In this document: positions 34,510 through 37,500 of the stretch, one piece after another
Layout of the letters: each line of letters opens with the position of its first letter
Numbering within the stretch: the stretch's first letter is position 1
DNA from: Glandiceps talaboti
Taxonomy: Eukaryota; Hemichordata; Enteropneusta; Spengelidae
Direction of reading: 5' to 3'
NCBI RefSeq assembly: GCF_964340395.1
Contig: NC_135565.1
Coordinates: 13,422,209 to 13,459,708, forward strand
DNA: 37,500 bases
The notes under the pieces: model-generated
The model's database searches: none
The model's input: only the letters and a program-made list of their open reading frames with translations
Told to the model about the DNA's origin: nothing
Program-made: the position numbers and the translations under genes

Positions 34510-35335
34510 GGTGTCTATCCATGCTATTTTAACTATACACCTCAAAAGACAACTATGATAATACATAAAAATATTGCTCAATGACACTTGAATTATTAAG
34601 AGTGGGATACTCGGTGGAATGCGTCATTCAATGGGGTAATCGGAAAGCAAACATTGTTAATTCGTCATTCGTTAATACACTTCCATTACAAATTGTGTCC
34701 ACTATTCTTCATTTTCGCAAACCAGAGCTGTTATTTCTTCCTCCACACTTCGAAATAAAAGTGGGACGGCTCGTTAAGAACGGTGCCGTAAAACAGGCCG
34801 TGGTTTGCGACGATGACTTTTCTTGTACAAAGTGTTGTTCTCGTTCGTCAACCGTTATATTATATTTCCATGACAAAGTGCGGCCATCTTTGATTTACAG
34901 CTTGTTGCTCTTGGTGGTTTCATCTTGATGTTCGGTTTCTTCGCTTTCAATGGTGGATCTCAAGCTAGTATTTCTCAGCCTGGTGATGGTATTGCAGTTG
35001 CTAAATCAATTGTGAACACTATTATCTCTGGGAGCTCTGGTGCACTGGTTGCCTTGACAATCAAAAGGATGGGATTCTCTGGAGAACAATGGAGCTTACT
35101 AACAACCATCAATGGCGCCCTCGCTGGCATGGTAAGAAGAGTTTTCTTTGTTACTAGTATTTGAAATACTGATTGATTGATTGATTGGTTGGTTGATTGA
35201 TTGATTGATTGATTGATTGAGTGAGTGACTTATTGATTGTTTGACTAATTGATCGATTGATTGATATACTGATTGAATGATTGATTGATTGATCGATTGA
35301 TATACTGATTGATTGATTGATTGATTGATTGGATT

Positions 35336-35366
<31 letters not shown>

Positions 35367-35457
35367 TATTAATTGATTGATTGATTGATTGAGTGAGTGA
35401 GTGAGTGAGTGAGTGAGTGACTTATTGATTGTTTGACTAATTGATCGATTGATATAC

Positions 35458-35510
<53 letters not shown>

Positions 35511-37216
35511 CTTATTTTCACTTTTGATTTCTAGGTTGCGATTTGTGCCGGTTGTTGTTGTGTACATGCATGGGCTGCCTGTATTATTGGTATAATAGCC
35601 GGTATCACATACATGTCATGGAGTTGGGTTGTTTTAAAAATTGGTATTGACGACCCCTTAGATGCAGTGGCAGGTAAGACAAATTAATGATCACAATTAG
35701 ATAAAAGAATTACAGCTCATCTTTCATATCTTTCATTTAAGCTAAGTAGCTTCGAACCTCTGTGATAAAAAATCATGCGAATTTTCAATATTTGTGAGTA
35801 AGTTGTCTAATAGAAACGCCTTCTAATATACTGCCTTTTATTCTAATTATCAAATATATTATGTATGTGTATTAACTGTCTCTTATCTTAATTTCAGTTC
35901 ACATGGGATGTGGATTATGGGGAGTCATAGCAACACCAATATTATCTACACATACTGGTATTATTTACAGGATAACAGACGTCCTAGCGTGGAAGGTAAG
36001 ATACTCTATCGGCATTACTTTGCATAAGTTTGTCTAGTGTCTATTTCATTTCAATAGGTTGGGTTTTTTAATTAACCAGTGACACTACTAGTCCTGTAAT
36101 GATCACACTTGATAAGCTGTAAGTTGGTTGGTTGGTTGGCTGGCTGGCTGGCTGGCTGGCTGATCGGCTGTTTTATGGGTTGGTTGGTTGGTTGGTTGGT
36201 TGGTTGGTTGGTTGGTTGGTTAGCTAGTTAGTTAGCTAGCTAGCTAGTTAGTTAGTTAGTGGTTGGTTGGTTGTTTGGCTGGTTGATGATGTGTTGATTG
36301 ATTTATCAGGTGGATGGATGGATGGGTGGTTGGTTGTTTGGTTTGTTGGTTGGTTGGCTGGCTGGTTTATGGGTTGGTTGATTGGTTGGTGTGTTGATTG
36401 GTTTGTCAGGTGGAGGATGGGTAGCTGATTGGCTGGTTGGTTGGTTGATTGGTTCGTTGTTTGGTTTGTCGGTCGGTTGGTTGGTTGGTTGGTTGGTCAA
36501 GTGGGTTGGTGGATAGGACGCTGGTTGATTGGATGGTTTTATTGAAGAACTTTGAGAGAAATGGAATATAGAATACCTAACTTAAAGCTACAACATGAAG
36601 GCAACACTATGTAACTATGGAACATTTTACACTTGTAACATGGTATTAAACATTGAAATGTGAAGTATTCCCTAGTTGAAAGGTCGATAACCTTTGATCA
36701 TATGTTACATAACTGCTATCAGTAGTGGAACAGTAGTACAGATTTCAGATCAGTATCTGGCATTCTCATTGTATCTAAATAATTAAGTCACGTGATTTAT
36801 TTCAGGCTTTTGGTTGGAACATAGTTGGCGCTGCTGCAATTATTATTTGGACGGCTTTGGTGTCGAGTGCTTTGTTTGGTCTACTGAGGGCGACAAAGAT
36901 GCTTCGTGTAGATCCAGAAATTGAGAAGAAAGGTATGAAAATCATTTCAATTGTTAAGATTGTTCTCTTTCTAGTGCATATTTATATTTGTATTTATTTA
37001 TTTATTTATTTATTTATTTTATTTATTTATTTATTTATTTAGTATAGAATGTGCCATTTTGATGATATGTATCACTTTATCACTATACAGGACTTGATAT
37101 TCCAAAGCATGGTGAACCAGCTTACCCAATGGCAAGTTATGGACATGGCTGGGGTAATACAAATACAGAGGAAGCTTTTACAATCATAAAAATGAATGGC
37201 TTCAGTAACCCAATGA
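29068..37216 (+). CDS. amt: Ammonium transporter (Amt family), ten coding exons, 3' end unresolved
   Basis: Joined exons: 29068-29194, 32343-32432, 32782-33009, 33387-33472, 34149-34280, 34901-35131, 35535-35673, 35898-35995, 36806-36932, 37091-37216. All nine introns between them are GT-AG and the frame stays open for 461 codons. The product is an Amt-type channel, a trimeric eleven-helix membrane protein in this family, that conducts ammonium. Residues matching E. coli AmtB, by my alignment by eye: Phe119 (F107), Trp160 (W148), Asp178 (D160), His186 (H168), Phe237 (F215), Ser241 (S219), His346 (H318). Thus both pore histidines are present. [19 protein letters not shown] marks it as Amt rather than Rh. 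The helix-11 exit and tail [12 protein letters not shown] match the regulatory C-terminus. The ATG at 29068 has A at -3 and G at +4; an in-frame ATG at 28990 would add 26 residues. The coding end lies in a further exon, or by read-through at 37239. Confidence 0.93.
31061..31116. repeat. Inverted repeat built from a near-palindromic unit
   Basis: Arms 31061-31085 and 31092-31116 are reverse complements with two or three differences and a 6-base loop. Each arm contains ATGGTTTAACCATGG, itself nearly palindromic, so the same unit is also a direct repeat. A third CCATGGTTTAAC lies at 31223-31234. Confidence 0.85.
31134..31433 (+). mobile_element. Possible TIR-bounded element carrying two-hairpin copy C
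   Basis: CATTCTTGCAAGCCAGAG (31134-31151) and CTCTGGCTTACGAGAATG (31416-31433) are 18-base inverted repeats with two mismatches, 300 bases apart. The right end is partly repeated just outside (ACTCTGGCTTAC, 31435-31446). Two other copies of the two-hairpin sequence are preceded by the same left terminus, which supports this as an element end. Confidence 0.55.
31172..31211 (+). repeat. Two-hairpin dispersed element, copy C
   Basis: Stem 1 is CGTT-AAG-AACG (31172-31182). Stem 2 is GCCGTAAA (31185-31192) with TTTGCGAC (31204-31211), one C-A mismatch and one wobble. The 48 bases from 31168 differ from copy D at a single position. Confidence 0.75.
32343..32432 (+). CDS. amt: Amt exon 2
   Basis: Residues 43-72. 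Carries the Amt signature [19 protein letters not shown] at the end of helix 1 and [10 protein letters not shown] of helix 2. Both flanking introns are phase 1; donor T|GTAAGT. Confidence 0.95.
32433..32781 (+). other. Amt intron 2
   Basis: 349 bases with a (TTTG)n tract at about 32481-32514. Otherwise no feature. Confidence 0.9.
32782..33009 (+). CDS. amt: Amt exon 3
   Basis: Residues 73-148: helix 2 end ([17 protein letters not shown]), a periplasm-facing loop, then helix 3 with [18 protein letters not shown]. Phe119 fits the outer gate phenylalanine. Donor G|GTTAGT is weaker than the other donors, but the frame and homology fix it. Confidence 0.95.
33010..33386 (+). other. Amt intron 3
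   Basis: 377 bases, ends ttttacctacag. No repeat or other feature seen. Confidence 0.9.
33387..33472 (+). CDS. amt: Amt exon 4
   Basis: Residues 149-177: [19 protein letters not shown] of helix 4. Trp160 corresponds to the conserved recruitment-site tryptophan. Changes intron phase from 1 to 0; donor CAG|GTACGT. Confidence 0.95.
33473..34148 (+). other. Amt intron 4
   Basis: 676 bases. Contains (TTG)n at 33675-33723 and two G runs of 11 bases (33790-33800, 33960-33970). Confidence 0.9.
34149..34280 (+). CDS. amt: Amt exon 5
   Basis: Residues 178-221. [13 protein letters not shown] holds the conserved Asp178 and the first pore histidine, His186. Phase 0 at both ends; donor CCG|GTAAGC. Confidence 0.96.
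34438..34509. repeat. (GATT)n microsatellite
   Basis: About 18 clean tetranucleotide units in Amt intron 5. The same motif is expanded again in intron 6. Confidence 0.97.
34772..34811 (+). repeat. Two-hairpin dispersed element, copy D
   Basis: Stem 1 CGTT-AAG-AACG, stem 2 GCCGTAAA with TTTGCGAC. It is nearly identical to copy C. The left-terminus sequence CATTTTCGCAAACCAGAG occurs upstream near 34710-34727; I found no matching right terminus before exon 6. Confidence 0.75.
34901..35131 (+). CDS. amt: Amt exon 6
   Basis: Residues 222-298, the longest exon. [15 protein letters not shown] carries Phe237 and Ser241 of the pore entrance, and the exon covers helices 6 and 7 up to [10 protein letters not shown]. 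Phase 0 at both ends; donor ATG|GTAAGA. Confidence 0.96.
35132..35534 (+). other. Amt intron 6, mostly simple repeat
   Basis: Of 403 bases, about 340 (35168-35510) are TTGA/GATT repeats with GAGT and GATC variants. Only the splice-site flanks are ordinary sequence. Confidence 0.95.
35535..35673 (+). CDS. amt: Amt exon 7
   Basis: Residues 299-344: [19 protein letters not shown] of helix 8, then the segment ending [11 protein letters not shown] that precedes the second pore histidine. Phase 0 to phase 1; donor G|GTAAGA. Confidence 0.94.
35674..35897 (+). other. Amt intron 7
   Basis: 224 bases, ordinary AT-rich intron ending cttaatttcag. The only Amt intron over 200 bases besides intron 3 with no tandem simple repeat. 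Confidence 0.9.
35898..35995 (+). CDS. amt: Amt exon 8
   Basis: Residues 345-377. [14 protein letters not shown] contains His346, the second pore histidine. Phase 1 to 0; donor AAG|GTAAGA. Confidence 0.96.
35996..36805 (+). other. Amt intron 8 with TTGG repeats
   Basis: 810 bases. The segment 36123-36500 is a degenerate array of GGTT, GGCT and GTTA tetranucleotides on the coding strand. Its GG-rich runs could fold as two-layer G-quadruplexes. Confidence 0.92.
36806..36932 (+). CDS. amt: Amt exon 9
   Basis: Residues 378-419: helix 11 ([23 protein letters not shown]) and the start of the cytosolic tail ([15 protein letters not shown]). Phase 0 to 1; donor G|GTATGA. Confidence 0.95.
36992..37040. 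repeat. (TTTA)n microsatellite in Amt intron 9
   Basis: About 12 units occupying a third of the 158-base intron 36933-37090. Confidence 0.95.
37091..37216 (+). CDS. amt: Amt exon 10, last one in the window
   Basis: Residues 420-461: [13 protein letters not shown] of the conserved C-terminal tail, then a divergent segment ([16 protein letters not shown]). A consensus donor A|GTAAGT follows, so a further exon is expected beyond the window. Reading through instead adds seven codons (SKCISLL) and stops at 37237-37239. Confidence 0.85.
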
Positions 37217-37500
37217 GTAAGTGCATTTCTTTGCTTTAATATTACTGTATCATTGATTTATACACGTAATGCTGTAATCAAACCATGAAGTTGAATCAAG
37301 GTAAAAAAAAAAAAAAAGCTGCTGCAGTCGGCTTTCGTACAACAAGTAACTTTACGAAACCTCACGAGACTTTACGAAACATCACGAGAGATGTCTTCTG
37401 CTGATTGTACACCTGCCTGTTAATGCTACAGTTTATGACATGAACACAGTAAACGAACATGCTTGAATAAAAAACTACCAAGTTTGATTTTGAAAAAAAA
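37217..37500 (+). other. Amt intron 10 or alternative 3' UTR
   Basis: Holds a poly-A run near 37303-37317 and a 20-base unit repeated twice (37349-37388, ACTTTACGAAAC...TCACGAG). Confidence 0.6.
37466..37471 (+). terminator. Possible polyadenylation signal AATAAA
   Basis: AATAAA lies 227 bases past the read-through stop at 37239. It could serve a short Amt isoform. No cleavage evidence is visible and the motif is common by chance in AT-rich sequence. Confidence 0.2.

Larger units (their letters stand above)
34281..34900 (+). other. Amt intron 5
   Basis: 620 bases. Contains (GATT)n at 34438-34509 and copy D of the two-hairpin element (34772-34811) about 90 bases before the acceptor. Confidence 0.9.

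Noticed and set aside
29068-37216. Rh-type ammonium transporter instead of Amt
   Set aside because: [17 protein letters not shown] and the GLDIPKHGE tail are Amt features. Rh proteins differ at these places.

Overview
This is a stretch of animal nuclear genome, most likely from a marine bilaterian invertebrate. It is AT-rich and gene-poor. It has spliceosomal GT-AG introns, many microsatellites and several small inverted-repeat elements. TMEM45 (DUF716) is an animal membrane-protein family, and the spliced Amt gene has the eukaryotic Amt form rather than the Rh form. I cannot name the species. Nothing looks bacterial or viral, and I see no rRNA, tRNA or CRISPR.

Layout. 1-521 is a GATA/GA microsatellite that runs off the left edge. 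3164-4063 (+) is a single-exon TMEM45-like gene. 4064-15871 holds no gene I can support, but it carries an inverted-repeat element (4211-4602), a hairpin (5251-5322), a 37-bp tandem repeat (5650-5808), one copy of a MITE-like family (about 7454-7842), a foldback element (8442-8626), a perfect 35-bp palindrome (9547-9581) and several microsatellites. 15872-16798 (-) is a second single-exon TMEM45-like gene. It is bracketed by two diverged direct copies of a roughly 600-bp non-coding block (14057-14640 and 18705-19310), each with the palindrome TGACGTCA. 17249-17403 (+) may be an orphan terminal exon. 24140-25060 (-) is a third single-exon TMEM45-like gene. From 29068 (+) to beyond 37216 runs a multi-exon ammonium transporter (Amt) gene. 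I assembled ten coding exons covering 461 codons, with the conserved pore residues present. The 3' end is not settled inside the window.

The three TMEM45 genes form a local family. Genes 2 and 3 share the minus strand and even recognisable 5' leader sequence, so they are the closest pair. Gene 2 has lost several residues that genes 1 and 3 keep. The Amt gene probably moves ammonium across a plasma membrane; nothing links it functionally to the TMEM45 cluster.

The least explained signal is a short two-hairpin sequence found four times (6541-6582, 28132-28174, 31172-31211, 34772-34811). Two copies lie in Amt introns and agree at 47 of 48 positions. The other notable points are the duplicated block around gene 2, the inverted-orientation MITE pair, and strand-biased simple repeats in the Amt introns.
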